A stretch of DNA of 64,000 nucleotides from Erythrobacter donghaensis. GTDB taxonomy: Bacteria; Pseudomonadota; Alphaproteobacteria; Sphingomonadales; Sphingomonadaceae. Positions within the stretch are counted from its first letter, which is position 1; each line of letters opens with the position of its first letter. The stretch spans positions 248,001-312,000 of the forward strand of contig NZ_MUYG01000009.1 of the NCBI RefSeq assembly GCF_002155425.1. The letters run 5' to 3'. This document shows positions 16,865-25,756 of this stretch, piece after piece. The notes beneath the pieces are model-generated. The model worked only from the letters and a program-made list of their open reading frames with translations. It did not search any database and was not told the DNA's origin. Both the position numbers and the translations under genes were made by a program.

Positions 16865-18876
16865 TCCGCAGCCTCCTTAACGTCCGCCCCGTGCAGCAGT
16901 TCATCCGAACAACGCTGCATCACCTCGCTCGCGCGGGCGATGGGGTTGGTGAGGTAGAAGTCCTTGATCGGGTAGCCCGCAAGCTCGCCCTCGAACTTCG
17001 CGCCGCTGTCCGCCTTGGGCAGCGCTCCGTAATCTGCGAGGCCCTCTTCGCCCAGTGCGGGCACGGCGGCGATCATCTTGGCCTGAAGTTCCGAAAAGCT
17101 GTCGAAGCCGACGCTGACACCCACGCTATCTGCCAGCGCACGCAAAATCGTCCAATCCTCGCGCGCGTCGCCGGGGGCGAACACGGCCTTCTCCGCGAAC
17201 TGCACCCGGCCCTCGGCGTTGACGTAGGTCCCGTCCTTCTCTGCGAAGGACGCGCCCGGCAGGATGATGTCTGCGTGATGCGCGCCCTTGTCGCCGTGAT
17301 GGCCGATATAGACCTTGAGGCTCTTGGCGTAGGGCGCATAGTCCATCTCGTCCGCGCCGAGGCTAAGCAGCACCTTCGGCGAAGCGGCGACGATGTCGCC
17401 CATCCCGCCCGGCAGCGTGAAGCCGAGCATCAGCGAGGCCATCCGCGCCGCCGAGATGTGCAGCACGTTGAAGCCGTTCCAGCCATCTTTCACGAGCCCG
17501 AACTTGTCGACCAGCTTGAGCGCCGCCGGAAGCGCGCCCTTGGCGAGCGCCGCCGCGCCGAGGATCACAGCCGGGCGCTGGGCTGACTTCATGACGTCAC
17601 CCAATTCCTTGGGGATGCGGTTCAGCAGCTTGAGGTCCGAGCCGAGGAAGGTCGCCTTGTAGGTCGGATCCCACTCGGGGCCGATGATGTAGACCTTCGC
17701 CCCCGCCTTCACCGCCTTGCGCAGGCGGACGTTGAGCAGCGCGGCTTCCCAGCGGACATTGCTGCCGACGATCAGGATCGCGTCGGCGGTCTCGATGCCC
17801 GCAAAGGTCGAATTGAAATTCACCGCCGCGAAGTTCGACACGTCATAGGTCATGCCGGTCTGGCGCGCTTCGGTCAGGTTCGAGCCGCAGGCATTGACCA
17901 GCGCCTTGGCGGCGAACATCGTCTCGGCATCGAGCAGGTCGCCCGCGACCGCCGCGATGCTGGCCTTGTCGCCTTCGAGCGAGGAGGCGATCATCCCGAA
18001 AGCCTCGGTCCACTCGGCGGGCTGGAGCTTGCCCTCGCGGCGCACCCAAACGCGGTCCAAGCGGCGCTTGGTGAGGCCGTCGACCTGGTAGCGGCCCTTG
18101 TCCGACAGCCATTCCTCGTTGACGTCGTCATTGACGCGCGGCAGCGCGCGCATGACTTCGCGGCCCTTGGAGTGGAGCGTGATGTTGGCGCCCACAGCGT
18201 CCGAGACGTCGATCGAGAGCGTCTTCTTCAGCTCCCACGGCCGCGCCTCGAAGGCATAGGGCCGCGAGGTCAGCGCACCCACCGGGCACAGGTCGATGAC
18301 GTTCGCCGACAATTCGTGCGCCGCCGCCTGTTCGAGATAGGTGGTGATCTGCATGTCCTCGCCGCGGTACAGCGCGCCGATTTCGTCCACGCCCGCGATC
18401 TCTTCCGAGAAGCGCACGCAGCGGGTGCAGTGGATGCAGCGGGTCATGATCGTCTTGATCAGCGGGCCCATGTACTTCTCGGTCACTGCGCGCTTGTTCT
18501 CGTGGTAGCGCGAACCGCCGCGGCCATAGGCGACCGCCTGATCCTGCAAATCGCACTCGCCGCCCTGATCGCAGATCGGGCAATCGAGCGGGTGGTTGAT
18601 GAGCAGGAACTCCATCACGCCTTCGCGGGCCTTCTTGACCATGGGCGAGTCGGTGCGGATTTCCTGACCATCGGCAGCGGGCAGCGCGCAGGAGGCCTGC
18701 GGCTTGGGCGGCCCGGGCTTCACCTCGACGAGACACATGCGGCAGTTGCCCGCGATGGAGAGGCGCTCGTGATAGCAGAAGCGCGGGATTTCCTTGCCCG
18801 CAAGCTCGCACGCCTGCAGCACAGTCGCGCCCGCCGGGACCTCGATTTCCTGACCGTCTACGGTGACTTTAGGCAT
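16861..18876 (-). CDS. nuoG: NADH-quinone oxidoreductase subunit G
   Basis: 671 residues, the largest peripheral-arm subunit. N-terminal 2Fe-2S ferredoxin motif (CYHERLSIAGNCRMC), a His/Cys-ligated cluster in CPICDQGGECDLQDQA, then the 4Fe-4S motif RCIHCTRC, followed by a molybdopterin-oxidoreductase-like domain that is catalytically inactive in this family. Length matches the short alphaproteobacterial form. The first 8 bases overlap the end of the 69-residue small protein. Confidence 0.96.
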   Translation of the reverse strand: MPKVTVDGQEIEVPAGATVLQACELAGKEIPRFCYHERLSIAGNCRMCLVEVKPGPPKPQASCALPAADGQEIRTDSPMVKKAREGVMEFLLINHPLDCPICDQGGECDLQDQAVAYGRGGSRYHENKRAVTEKYMGPLIKTIMTRCIHCTRCVRFSEEIAGVDEIGALYRGEDMQITTYLEQAAAHELSANVIDLCPVGALTSRPYAFEARPWELKKTLSIDVSDAVGANITLHSKGREVMRALPRVNDDVNEEWLSDKGRYQVDGLTKRRLDRVWVRREGKLQPAEWTEAFGMIASSLEGDKASIAAVAGDLLDAETMFAAKALVNACGSNLTEARQTGMTYDVSNFAAVNFNSTFAGIETADAILIVGSNVRWEAALLNVRLRKAVKAGAKVYIIGPEWDPTYKATFLGSDLKLLNRIPKELGDVMKSAQRPAVILGAAALAKGALPAALKLVDKFGLVKDGWNGFNVLHISAARMASLMLGFTLPGGMGDIVAASPKVLLSLGADEMDYAPYAKSLKVYIGHHGDKGAHHADIILPGASFAEKDGTYVNAEGRVQFAEKAVFAPGDAREDWTILRALADSVGVSVGFDSFSELQAKMIAAVPALGEEGLADYGALPKADSGAKFEGELAGYPIKDFYLTNPIARASEVMQRCSDELLHGADVKEAAE

Positions 18877-19078
18877 TGCGGATGCCCTCTTCTCTTTTTT
18901 CTCTTATTCTTGCGTTCGTTTCGACCGCAGCTCCAGCAGCGATCACGAAACACCCAAGCATAATCAGCTTCGACGCGTCGGCCACAATCACACCAAATGA
19001 CTGTGGGAATCCGCCAACCAAGAGAACGCCAGCTCCCACGGCAGAAATGGTGACGCCAATGCGTTTTAGAGCGCTCAC
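18869..19078 (-). CDS. Small membrane protein inserted between nuoF and nuoG
   Basis: 69 residues: a basic N-terminus (MSALKRIG), two hydrophobic segments forming a likely helical hairpin (about 8-31 and 36-53), and a highly charged C-terminal tail. GTG 19078 overlaps the nuoF stop (GTGA) and its TAA lies inside the first codons of nuoG. The sequence is more AT-rich than its neighbours. No family recognised. Confidence 0.65.
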   Translation of the reverse strand: MSALKRIGVTISAVGAGVLLVGGFPQSFGVIVADASKLIMLGCFVIAAGAAVETNARIREKREEGIRNA

Positions 19079-20367
19079 TCCGCCGCCTCCGCGAACTTGG
19101 CGTTATGCTCATTGATCCGCCGCTCCAGCTCAGGCCGGAAGTGGCGGATCAGGCCCTGGATCGGCCATGCGGCGGCATCGCCGAGCGCGCAGATGGTGTG
19201 GCCTTCGACCTGCTTGGTGACTTCCTGCAGCATATCGATTTCCTCGATCGCCGCGTCACCCGTGCGCAGGCGCTCCATCATGCGCCACATCCACCCCGTG
19301 CCTTCGCGGCAGGGGGTGCACTGGCCGCAGCTTTCGTGCTTGTAGAAATAGGATAGGCGGCTGATCGCGCGGACGATGTCGGTCGACTTGTCCATGACGA
19401 TCACCGCTGCCGTGCCGAGGCCCGAGCCGAGTTCCTTCAGCCCGTCGAAGTCCATCGGGGCATTGCGGATCTGCGCGGCGGGCACCAGCGGCACCGAGGA
19501 GCCACCGGGGATCACCGCCAACAGGTTGTCCCACCCGCCGCGGATGCCGCCGCAGTGCTTCTCGATCAGCTCCTCGAAGGGAATGCTCATCGACTCTTCC
19601 ACGACGCAGGGCTTTTCCACGTGTCCGCTGATCTGGAACAGCTTGGTGCCCTTGTTGTTCTCGCGCCCGAAGGAGCTGAACCACGAGGCCCCGCGCCGCA
19701 GGATCGTCGGCGCGACCGCGATGCTTTCGACGTTGTTCACGGTGGTCGGGCAACCATAGAGCCCCGCGCCCGCCGGGAACGGGGGCTTGAGGCGCGGCTG
19801 GCCCTTTTTGCCTTCGAGGCTCTCGATCATCGCGGTCTCTTCGCCGCAGATGTAAGCGCCCGCACCGCGGTGCATGAAGACGTCGAAGTCGTAGCCCGAA
19901 CCGCAGGCGTTCTTGCCGATCAGCCCGGCGTCATATGCCTCGGAAATCGCCTTCTGAAGCGTCTCGGCCTCACGGATATATTCGCCGCGGATGTAGATAT
20001 AGGCCGCCCGCGCGCGCATCGCGTAGCCGGCGACCAGCGCGCCTTCGACCAGCTTGTGCGGATCGTGGCGGATGATCTCGCGGTCCTTGCAGCTACCCGG
20101 CTCGGATTCGTCGGCATTGATGACGAGGAAGCTCGGCCGACCGTCACGCGATTCCTTGGGCATGAAGGACCACTTGAGCCCCGTCGGGAAGCCCGCTCCG
20201 CCCCGTCCGCGCAGGCCCGAGGCCTTGATTTCCTCGATAATCGCGTCCTGCCCGCGCGCGAGCAGCGCCTTGGTGTCGTCCCAATCGCCGCGCGCCTGCG
20301 CTGCCTTCAGGCTCCATTCCTGGAACCCGTAGAGGTTGGTGAAGATGCGATCCTTGTCAGCCAGCAT
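19075..20367 (-). CDS. nuoF: NADH-quinone oxidoreductase subunit F
   Basis: 430 residues, the NADH-oxidising flavoprotein subunit. The FMN/NADH site is seen in [24 protein letters not shown], and [20 protein letters not shown]. The N3 4Fe-4S cluster is ligated by [11 protein letters not shown] and a later Cys in [11 protein letters not shown]. Start and stop both overlap small accessory genes. Confidence 0.96.
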   Translation of the reverse strand: MLADKDRIFTNLYGFQEWSLKAAQARGDWDDTKALLARGQDAIIEEIKASGLRGRGGAGFPTGLKWSFMPKESRDGRPSFLVINADESEPGSCKDREIIRHDPHKLVEGALVAGYAMRARAAYIYIRGEYIREAETLQKAISEAYDAGLIGKNACGSGYDFDVFMHRGAGAYICGEETAMIESLEGKKGQPRLKPPFPAGAGLYGCPTTVNNVESIAVAPTILRRGASWFSSFGRENNKGTKLFQISGHVEKPCVVEESMSIPFEELIEKHCGGIRGGWDNLLAVIPGGSSVPLVPAAQIRNAPMDFDGLKELGSGLGTAAVIVMDKSTDIVRAISRLSYFYKHESCGQCTPCREGTGWMWRMMERLRTGDAAIEEIDMLQEVTKQVEGHTICALGDAAAWPIQGLIRHFRPELERRINEHNAKFAEAAE

Positions 20368-20752
20368 TGCGCATTGTCCAGTTACGCCAGAATTTCCACG
20401 CCACCATGGTCACCAGTCCGGCCGCGAGCGCCACGCGCCACAGCGGAACTGGGGCTTCCCCGCCGACACCCGCCAGCAATCCGGCGGTGAACAGAACCCC
20501 GACCGCGATGACGAGGTGGAACATGATGATCGAAAACTTTTCGCCTGCATCGCGCCGGTCCCACAGGATTGGCGGACCCCGCTCGGCGAGCGCGCGTTCG
20601 TCACGCGGCTGCACGCCAATGCTGAGCGCGAGGCAGGCCACAGCTGCGAACAGCCCGGCGAGGTTCTGGCTGTTCTTGTCGATCAGGAAAAGCAGGGCCA
20701 CGCCAGCCAGCCAGAACGCGCCGGAGAGGATATGCCGAGGAGTGAGCGTCAT
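20357..20752 (-). CDS. Membrane protein inserted between nuoE and nuoF (third of three)
   Basis: 131 residues with four hydrophobic segments arranged as two hairpins, around residues 8-24, 29-46, 74-94 and 102-120, separated by a charged loop ([13 protein letters not shown]). The ATG overlaps the stop of the preceding small gene (ATGA) and the stop lies 11 nt inside nuoF. Base composition is like the nuo genes, so it may be a long-standing resident. Family not recognised. Confidence 0.72.
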   Translation of the reverse strand: MTLTPRHILSGAFWLAGVALLFLIDKNSQNLAGLFAAVACLALSIGVQPRDERALAERGPPILWDRRDAGEKFSIIMFHLVIAVGVLFTAGLLAGVGGEAPVPLWRVALAAGLVTMVAWKFWRNWTMRNAG

Positions 20753-20937
20753 GGCCGCCTGCCCTCCCCGCCCTGCGCCTTCGCGCGCCTGATGCGCACC
20801 AGCGAAATCACCTGAAACATCAGGCCCATGCCCATCACGATCACGCCCATCTCGTAGGGCCCGGTGACGGTCAGCACCGCGCCCAATGCAAAGCCGGTGA
20901 GGCCAAGGATCGCGAAGAGCAGCGTCAACCCGTTCAT
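20749..20937 (-). CDS. Small membrane protein inserted between nuoE and nuoF (second of three)
   Basis: 62 residues from ATG 20937 (MNGLTLLFAILGLTGFALG), two hydrophobic helices and a basic C-terminus. The start overlaps the stop of the 47-residue gene (ATGA) and the stop overlaps the next gene (ATGA). A longer in-frame start exists at 20958 but would run further into the upstream frame. Family not recognised. Confidence 0.6.
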   Translation of the reverse strand: MNGLTLLFAILGLTGFALGAVLTVTGPYEMGVIVMGMGLMFQVISLVRIRRAKAQGGEGRRP

Positions 20938-21077
20938 CCGATCGCTCCTTGCTGCCACAGCCCGGCGAGCACAGCGATGATAAGCAGGATCACGCCGACG
21001 CGGACCAAGCCCATCAGCAGCTTGTAGGCAATGAAGCCCAGCAGCAGCGCACCGAGGAGGGAGGCGACCGTTTCCAC
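20934..21077 (-). CDS. Very small membrane protein inserted between nuoE and nuoF (first of three)
   Basis: 47 residues starting at GTG 21077, one base after the nuoE TAA, and ending in a TGA that overlaps the next ATG. The peptide (METVASLLGALLLGFIAYKL, continuing) is nearly all hydrophobic: one or two membrane helices separated by a short basic turn. AAGG at the nuoE stop gives a close ribosome site. It would be missed by a length cutoff but fits the coupled layout exactly. Confidence 0.5.
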   Translation of the reverse strand: METVASLLGALLLGFIAYKLLMGLVRVGVILLIIAVLAGLWQQGAIG

Positions 21078-21078
21078 C

Positions 21079-21747
21079 TTACCACGCGCTCCGATAGTCG
21101 TGGTTCTCGCTCACCATATCCGTGAGTGTGGTCGGCCCGCCCGCAGGCTCGGAGGTGTGGCGACCCGGCTCCTGCGTACCGGTCTTCGGCTGCTGGCCCG
21201 CTGCCAGCGCATCTAGCACCGCGTCGAGGCGCTCGGGGGTCAGGTCCTCGTAATTGTCGTCGTTGATCTGGACCATCGGCGCGGTGGCGCAATTGCCCAT
21301 GCATTCGACTTCGGTGAGGGTCCAGAGGCCATCCGCCGACACCCCGCCCTTCACCATCCCGCGCTTCTTGCACGCGCTCATGATGTCGTCCGATCCGCGC
21401 AGCATGCAGGGCGTGGTGCCGCACACCTGCACGTGGAATTTGCCGACGGGCTTCAAGTTATACATGAAGTAGAAGCTGGCGACTTCGAGCACGCGGATCA
21501 CCGGCATGTCGAGATACTTGGCGACATACTCGATCACCGGCAGCGGCAGCCACCCTTGCGTATCGGTCTCCGCCCCGACCTGCCGCTGGGCAAGATCGAG
21601 CAGCGGCATGACCGCCGAGCGCTGACGCCCTTCGGGATACTTGGCGATGTGCCAATCGGCGGTTGTCTTGTTCTCCGGCGTCCACGCAAAGCCACCCCAG
21701 CGGGCGCGCAGTTCGGGGGTATCGGGAGCGGGGGTACGGTCAGCCAT
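21079..21747 (-). CDS. nuoE: NADH-quinone oxidoreductase subunit E
   Basis: 222 residues with a thioredoxin-like 2Fe-2S domain; the four ligands are in CGTTPC and CMGNC. It pairs with NuoF in the NADH-oxidising tip. The C-terminal ~50 residues are a Pro/Gly/Thr-rich tail, longer than in E. coli. The start overlaps the upstream secreted-protein stop by one base. Confidence 0.95.
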   Translation of the reverse strand: MADRTPAPDTPELRARWGGFAWTPENKTTADWHIAKYPEGRQRSAVMPLLDLAQRQVGAETDTQGWLPLPVIEYVAKYLDMPVIRVLEVASFYFMYNLKPVGKFHVQVCGTTPCMLRGSDDIMSACKKRGMVKGGVSADGLWTLTEVECMGNCATAPMVQINDDNYEDLTPERLDAVLDALAAGQQPKTGTQEPGRHTSEPAGGPTTLTDMVSENHDYRSAW

Positions 21748-22667
21748 CAGTTTCCACCGGCCTTGGAAGAGAGCGATTTCTGTATTTTTTCAACCACCGC
21801 AGCGTTCACATAATTGAACTGGATCGAGGCGATCTTCGCATCGCGGAAGAACACCATGGCGGCATAGCCGTGTCCCATCTGCTCCGAGAGCACCCGGCAG
21901 GTGTGGATGAAAAAGGGGTCACCGGGCACGCTGTCGTTGCGGATCTGCCTGCACTCGACATTGTCGGGCTTGCCGAGATTGGCGGTCAGCCAGGCGAGCT
22001 GTTCGTTGGCCCCGGACAGCCCATCGCCGTCCATTTCGGCAATGAAGGCGCTCTGGACGATATCGCGATAGCCGGTGGTGAAGTTGGCATTCGGTGCCAG
22101 CGCCGCCGCATCGGTCAGCACGCCAGCCTTGAGCTGCGGCTCCAGCGCCTTGAGCGCGGCAAGTTCGGCGGCGGCGGTCTTCTCGACACGGGCCTTGCGC
22201 GCTTCCGGGCTTTCTCGATCCATCAGGGCCGGCATCGGCGGCGGGAGCATCGGTTTCATCCGCGGGGCAGCCGCCCGCTTGGCGATGCGCGCAGCGTCAG
22301 CCGGATCGACCACTTCGATGTAGGAGCTGTCGGGATCCTTGCCGAGCTGCGCCTGATATTCGCCCGCCGCGCAATCCCAGCGGTAGGTGTAGAGCTTGAA
22401 GCTCGTGGTATTCAGCGCAGCGATCTGCTTTGCCGGGCAACCGATCACCAGATCGACGAAGGCGGCAGGCGTGCGCACCATCCGGTCTTCGTCGTTCAAG
22501 GCGAAGATGCCCTTTATCCGCCCGATCGCTCCATTGCGATCCTTGGCTTCGAGCGCCGCCACGAGACCATCGACCTCGGGGCCTGCTGAAACGGGCACAT
22601 GCTCCTCGGCCGCCGCCGGAGCAGTAGCCGCAAGCAGGGCAAAGATGGCCGGGACGGCGGCTTTCAC
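21747..22667 (-). CDS. Secreted protein inserted between nuoD and nuoE
   Basis: 306 residues with a Sec signal peptide ([20 protein letters not shown], cleavage near AEEH), so predicted periplasmic. Several Cys residues lie in CPAKQI, WDCAAG, VECRQ and HTCRV. A proline-rich linker ([10 protein letters not shown]) separates two halves. GTG 22667 overlaps the nuoD stop (GTGA) and the stop overlaps nuoE. I cannot assign a family. Its place between two peripheral-arm genes is odd because NuoD and NuoE act in the cytoplasm. Confidence 0.75.
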   Translation of the reverse strand: MKAAVPAIFALLAATAPAAAEEHVPVSAGPEVDGLVAALEAKDRNGAIGRIKGIFALNDEDRMVRTPAAFVDLVIGCPAKQIAALNTTSFKLYTYRWDCAAGEYQAQLGKDPDSSYIEVVDPADAARIAKRAAAPRMKPMLPPPMPALMDRESPEARKARVEKTAAAELAALKALEPQLKAGVLTDAAALAPNANFTTGYRDIVQSAFIAEMDGDGLSGANEQLAWLTANLGKPDNVECRQIRNDSVPGDPFFIHTCRVLSEQMGHGYAAMVFFRDAKIASIQFNYVNAAVVEKIQKSLSSKAGGN

Positions 22668-23875
22668 CGGTCACACTCCCCGAACACCACGTCGATCGCG
22701 CCCAGAATGGCGGTCGCGTCGGGCAGCATGTGGCCCTTGGACATGAAGTCCATTGCCTGAAGGTGCGAGAAGGCCGTCGGGCGGATTTTGCAGCGGTAGG
22801 GCTTGTTGGTGCCATCGCTGACGAGATAGACCCCGAATTCGCCCTTGGGGCTCTCGGTCGCCACGTAAACCTCGCCTGCCGGAACGTGGAAGCCTTCAGT
22901 GTAGAGCTTGAAGTGGTGGATCAGGCTTTCCATCGACTGCTTCATCTCGCCGCGCTTTGGCGGGGAGACCTTGCCGTCGGTCGAGGCAATCGGCCCCTGC
23001 GGCATATCGCGCAGGCACTGGCGCATGATCTTGGCGCTCTCGTAGACTTCCTTCACGCGCACCATGAAGCGGTCATAGCAGTCCGAATTGGTGCCGACCG
23101 GAATGTCGAATTCCATGCGGTCATAGACGTCGTAGGGCTGGCTCTTGCGCAGATCCCACGGAATGCCCGCGGCGCGGATCATCGGGCCGGAGAAACCCCA
23201 GGCAATCGCGTCTTCGCGCGACACGACGGCGATGTCGACGTTGCGCTGCTTGAAGATGCGGTTGTCCATGACGAGGCTCATCGCGTCCTCGAACAGCTGG
23301 AAGAAGCGATTGTCGAGCCAATCGCCGATGTCGACCAAGAGCTTTTCCGGCACGTCCTGATGGACACCGCCGGGACGGAAATAGGCCGAGTGCATCCGCG
23401 CGCCCGAGGCCCGCTCGAAGAAGTTGAGGCAATCTTCGCGCAGATCCATGATCCACAGGTTCGGCGTGAACGCGCCGACATCGAGGATGTGCGCGCCCAT
23501 GTTGAGCATGTGATTGCAGATGCGGGTCAGCTCGGCGAACAGCACGCGCAGATATTGCGCGCGGATCGGCACTTCGATGTTCAGCAGCTTCTCGATCGCG
23601 AGCACATAGGAATGCTCCTGCGCGAGCGGCGAGCAGTAATCCAGCCGGTCGAAATAGGGCAGCGCCTGGAGATAGGTCTTCTGCTCGATCAGCTTTTCGG
23701 TGCCGCGGTGGAGCAGGCCGACATGGGGGTCGATCCGCTCGATCACCTCGCCGTCCAACTCCATCACCATCCGCAGCACCCCGTGCGCGGCCGGGTGCTG
23801 GGGGCCGAAATTGATCGTGTAATTGGTGATGACCTCGCCTTCAGTGGTCGGCGATTCTTCGAGATTCATGCTCAT
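22664..23875 (-). CDS. nuoD: NADH-quinone oxidoreductase subunit D
   Basis: 403 residues, the 49-kDa-type subunit that with NuoB forms the quinone-reduction site. Conserved stretches: [15 protein letters not shown], the HRGTEKLIE region with the quinone-site His, and [13 protein letters not shown] 23875 overlaps the nuoC stop (ATGA); a second ATG two codons in is possible. Confidence 0.96.
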   Translation of the reverse strand: MSMNLEESPTTEGEVITNYTINFGPQHPAAHGVLRMVMELDGEVIERIDPHVGLLHRGTEKLIEQKTYLQALPYFDRLDYCSPLAQEHSYVLAIEKLLNIEVPIRAQYLRVLFAELTRICNHMLNMGAHILDVGAFTPNLWIMDLREDCLNFFERASGARMHSAYFRPGGVHQDVPEKLLVDIGDWLDNRFFQLFEDAMSLVMDNRIFKQRNVDIAVVSREDAIAWGFSGPMIRAAGIPWDLRKSQPYDVYDRMEFDIPVGTNSDCYDRFMVRVKEVYESAKIMRQCLRDMPQGPIASTDGKVSPPKRGEMKQSMESLIHHFKLYTEGFHVPAGEVYVATESPKGEFGVYLVSDGTNKPYRCKIRPTAFSHLQAMDFMSKGHMLPDATAILGAIDVVFGECDR

Positions 23876-24663
23876 CGTCCACCCTCCTTCGAGGTGGCAT
23901 CGGGGGCGCCCGGCGCGGGCTTGCCGCTGTCCTTCTTGTCTGGCGCAGGCCGAGCGACGGGCTTGGCCGCCGCTTCGTCCGCCTTCTTGCCCGCCCCGGT
24001 GTCGGCGGGCTTTTCGGTGGTCTTGGGATCGGCAACGGGCGGCGCGCCGCGCGACTTTTCGTCACCCGGCAGCACGTAGTCCGCGCCTTCCCACGGGCTG
24101 AGGAAATCGAAGCTGCGCATTTCCTGCGCCAGCTCGACCGGCTCGTACACGACGCGCTTTTCGTCCTCGGAATAGCGCAGTTCGGTGTAACCCGTCATCG
24201 GGAAGTCCTTGCGGAACGGGTGTCCTTCGAAGCCGTAATCGGTGAGGATGCGGCGCAGATCGGGATTGCCGGCGAAGGTCACGCCGAACATGTCGAACAC
24301 CTCGCGCTCAAGCCACCCTGCATTGGGCCACAGCGTGGTGACGGTCGGCACGGGCGTGTCCTCGCTGGCCGAGCACTTGACCATAACACGGTGGTTCTTC
24401 GTGAGGCTCTGAAGCATGTAGACGACTTCGAACCGCTCCGGGCGGCTCGGGTAGTCGGCCCCGGCAATTTCCATGAGCTGCTGGTAGGCGTGATCGTCGC
24501 GCAGGATGCGCAGCACCTTTTCCATCGCGTCGCGCTCGACCCGGAAGATCACCTCACCGTGGGCCTCGTGGGCCTCGATCAGCCAGACCGAAATAGTCTC
24601 GCTGATGGCGTCGATCACGCCTTCGTTCGAAGCGAAGCGCGGTGCGGAATGCAGAACGGCCAT
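23872..24663 (-). CDS. nuoC: NADH-quinone oxidoreductase subunit C with charged tail
   Basis: 263 residues. The 30-kDa-subunit core ends near residue 200 ([41 protein letters not shown]). The last ~60 residues are a low-complexity Lys/Ala/Pro tail not found in most NuoC proteins. It starts 6 nt after nuoB and overlaps nuoD. Confidence 0.95.
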   Translation of the reverse strand: MAVLHSAPRFASNEGVIDAISETISVWLIEAHEAHGEVIFRVERDAMEKVLRILRDDHAYQQLMEIAGADYPSRPERFEVVYMLQSLTKNHRVMVKCSASEDTPVPTVTTLWPNAGWLEREVFDMFGVTFAGNPDLRRILTDYGFEGHPFRKDFPMTGYTELRYSEDEKRVVYEPVELAQEMRSFDFLSPWEGADYVLPGDEKSRGAPPVADPKTTEKPADTGAGKKADEAAAKPVARPAPDKKDSGKPAPGAPDATSKEGGR

Positions 24664-24669
24664 GCGCCC

Positions 24670-25248
24670 TTACCTTTCGATCGTGCCCACGCGGCGGATC
24701 TTCCGCTGCAATTGCATCACGCCATAGAGCAGCGCTTCGGCAGTCGGCGGGCAACCGGGGACATAGATGTCCACCGGAACGATCCGGTCGCAGCCGCGCA
24801 CCACCGAATAAGAATAGTGGTAATAGCCGCCGCCATTGGCGCAGCTGCCCATGCTGATCACATACTTGGGGTCCGACATCTGGTCGTAGACCTTGCGCAG
24901 CGCCGGGGCCATCTTGTTGCACAGCGTGCCCGCCACGATCATCACGTCCGACTGGCGCGGGGACGCGCGCGGCGCGGCGCCGAAGCGCTCCATGTCGTAG
25001 CGCGGCATGTTGACGTGGATCATCTCGACCGCGCAGCAGGCAAGGCCGAAGGTCATCCACCACAGGCTGCCGGTGCGGGCCCATTGGAACAGATCTTCAG
25101 TCGAGGTGACGAGGAAACCCTTGTCATTCACCTCGGTCTGCAGCGACTTGAAATAGTCGGCATCAGGCTGGCGCACCTCGCCGCCCTGCGCGGTGGTGAG
25201 CTTCGAGATGTCGGGCAGTCCTTGGGGAGGAGTAACGATGGTATTCAT
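24670..25248 (-). CDS. nuoB: NADH-quinone oxidoreductase subunit B
   Basis: 192 residues, carrying the terminal N2 4Fe-4S cluster that reduces quinone. Ligands are visible as tandem Cys in GLACCAVEM, plus GSCANGGG and [12 protein letters not shown] 25248 ([10 protein letters not shown]) overlaps the nuoA stop (ATGA); a longer frame is only the nuoA shadow. Confidence 0.96.
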   Translation of the reverse strand: MNTIVTPPQGLPDISKLTTAQGGEVRQPDADYFKSLQTEVNDKGFLVTSTEDLFQWARTGSLWWMTFGLACCAVEMIHVNMPRYDMERFGAAPRASPRQSDVMIVAGTLCNKMAPALRKVYDQMSDPKYVISMGSCANGGGYYHYSYSVVRGCDRIVPVDIYVPGCPPTAEALLYGVMQLQRKIRRVGTIER

Positions 25249-25619
25249 TCCCAGTCCAACGCCCCTTTCTTCCATTCATAGGCAAGGCCCACAGCGAGGA
25301 TGAAGAGGAACACCATCATCCCCGTCCAGCCCACCCAGCCCGTCTTGCCCAGGCTGACGGCCCAGGGGAACAGGAAGGCGGCTTCGAGATCGAAGACGAT
25401 GAAGCTAATCGCCACGAGATAGAAGCGCACGTCGAACTGGCTGCGCGCATCCTCGAAAGCCGGGAAGCCGCATTCATATTCCGACAGTTTTTCCGCATCC
25501 GGATTGTGCACGCCTGTCAGGCGCGACACCGCCATCGGTGCGACCACAAAGAGCACCGACAGCCCGAGCGCAACGAGCACGAATAACAGTATCGGGAGAT
25601 ACTGACTGAGATCGACCAC
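25245..25619 (-). CDS. nuoA: NADH-quinone oxidoreductase subunit A
   Basis: 124 residues from GTG 25619 ([13 protein letters not shown]), three membrane helices. The conserved loop [20 protein letters not shown] contains the quinone-channel Cys. TTGGA lies 7-11 nt before this GTG; a TTG four codons upstream (25631) is the alternative. It is the first gene of the nuo operon. Confidence 0.93.
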   Translation of the reverse strand: MVDLSQYLPILLFVLVALGLSVLFVVAPMAVSRLTGVHNPDAEKLSEYECGFPAFEDARSQFDVRFYLVAISFIVFDLEAAFLFPWAVSLGKTGWVGWTGMMVFLFILAVGLAYEWKKGALDWE

Positions 25620-25649
25620 AGCGATGTCCAAGCTATTAATCCCGAGGTC

Positions 25650-25678
25650 GCCCTAAGCCTGTCAGCCGCGCGGTGCAA
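25650..25678 (-). promoter_or_regulatory. Candidate promoter of the nuo operon
   Basis: On the minus strand TTGCAC, a 17-nt spacer and TAGGGC lie upstream of nuoA, leaving a leader of about 25-30 nt. The -10 match is weak, as is common in alphaproteobacteria. The rest of the 137-nt gap to the aldehyde dehydrogenase shows nothing clear. Confidence 0.3.
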
Positions 25679-25756
25679 GCCTGCGACTCAGGGAAAAGCC
25701 CGTAAGGATGTTGCAGGAAATCGAACAGAGCTTGCGGCGCTCCGTCCCGCCCCCGC

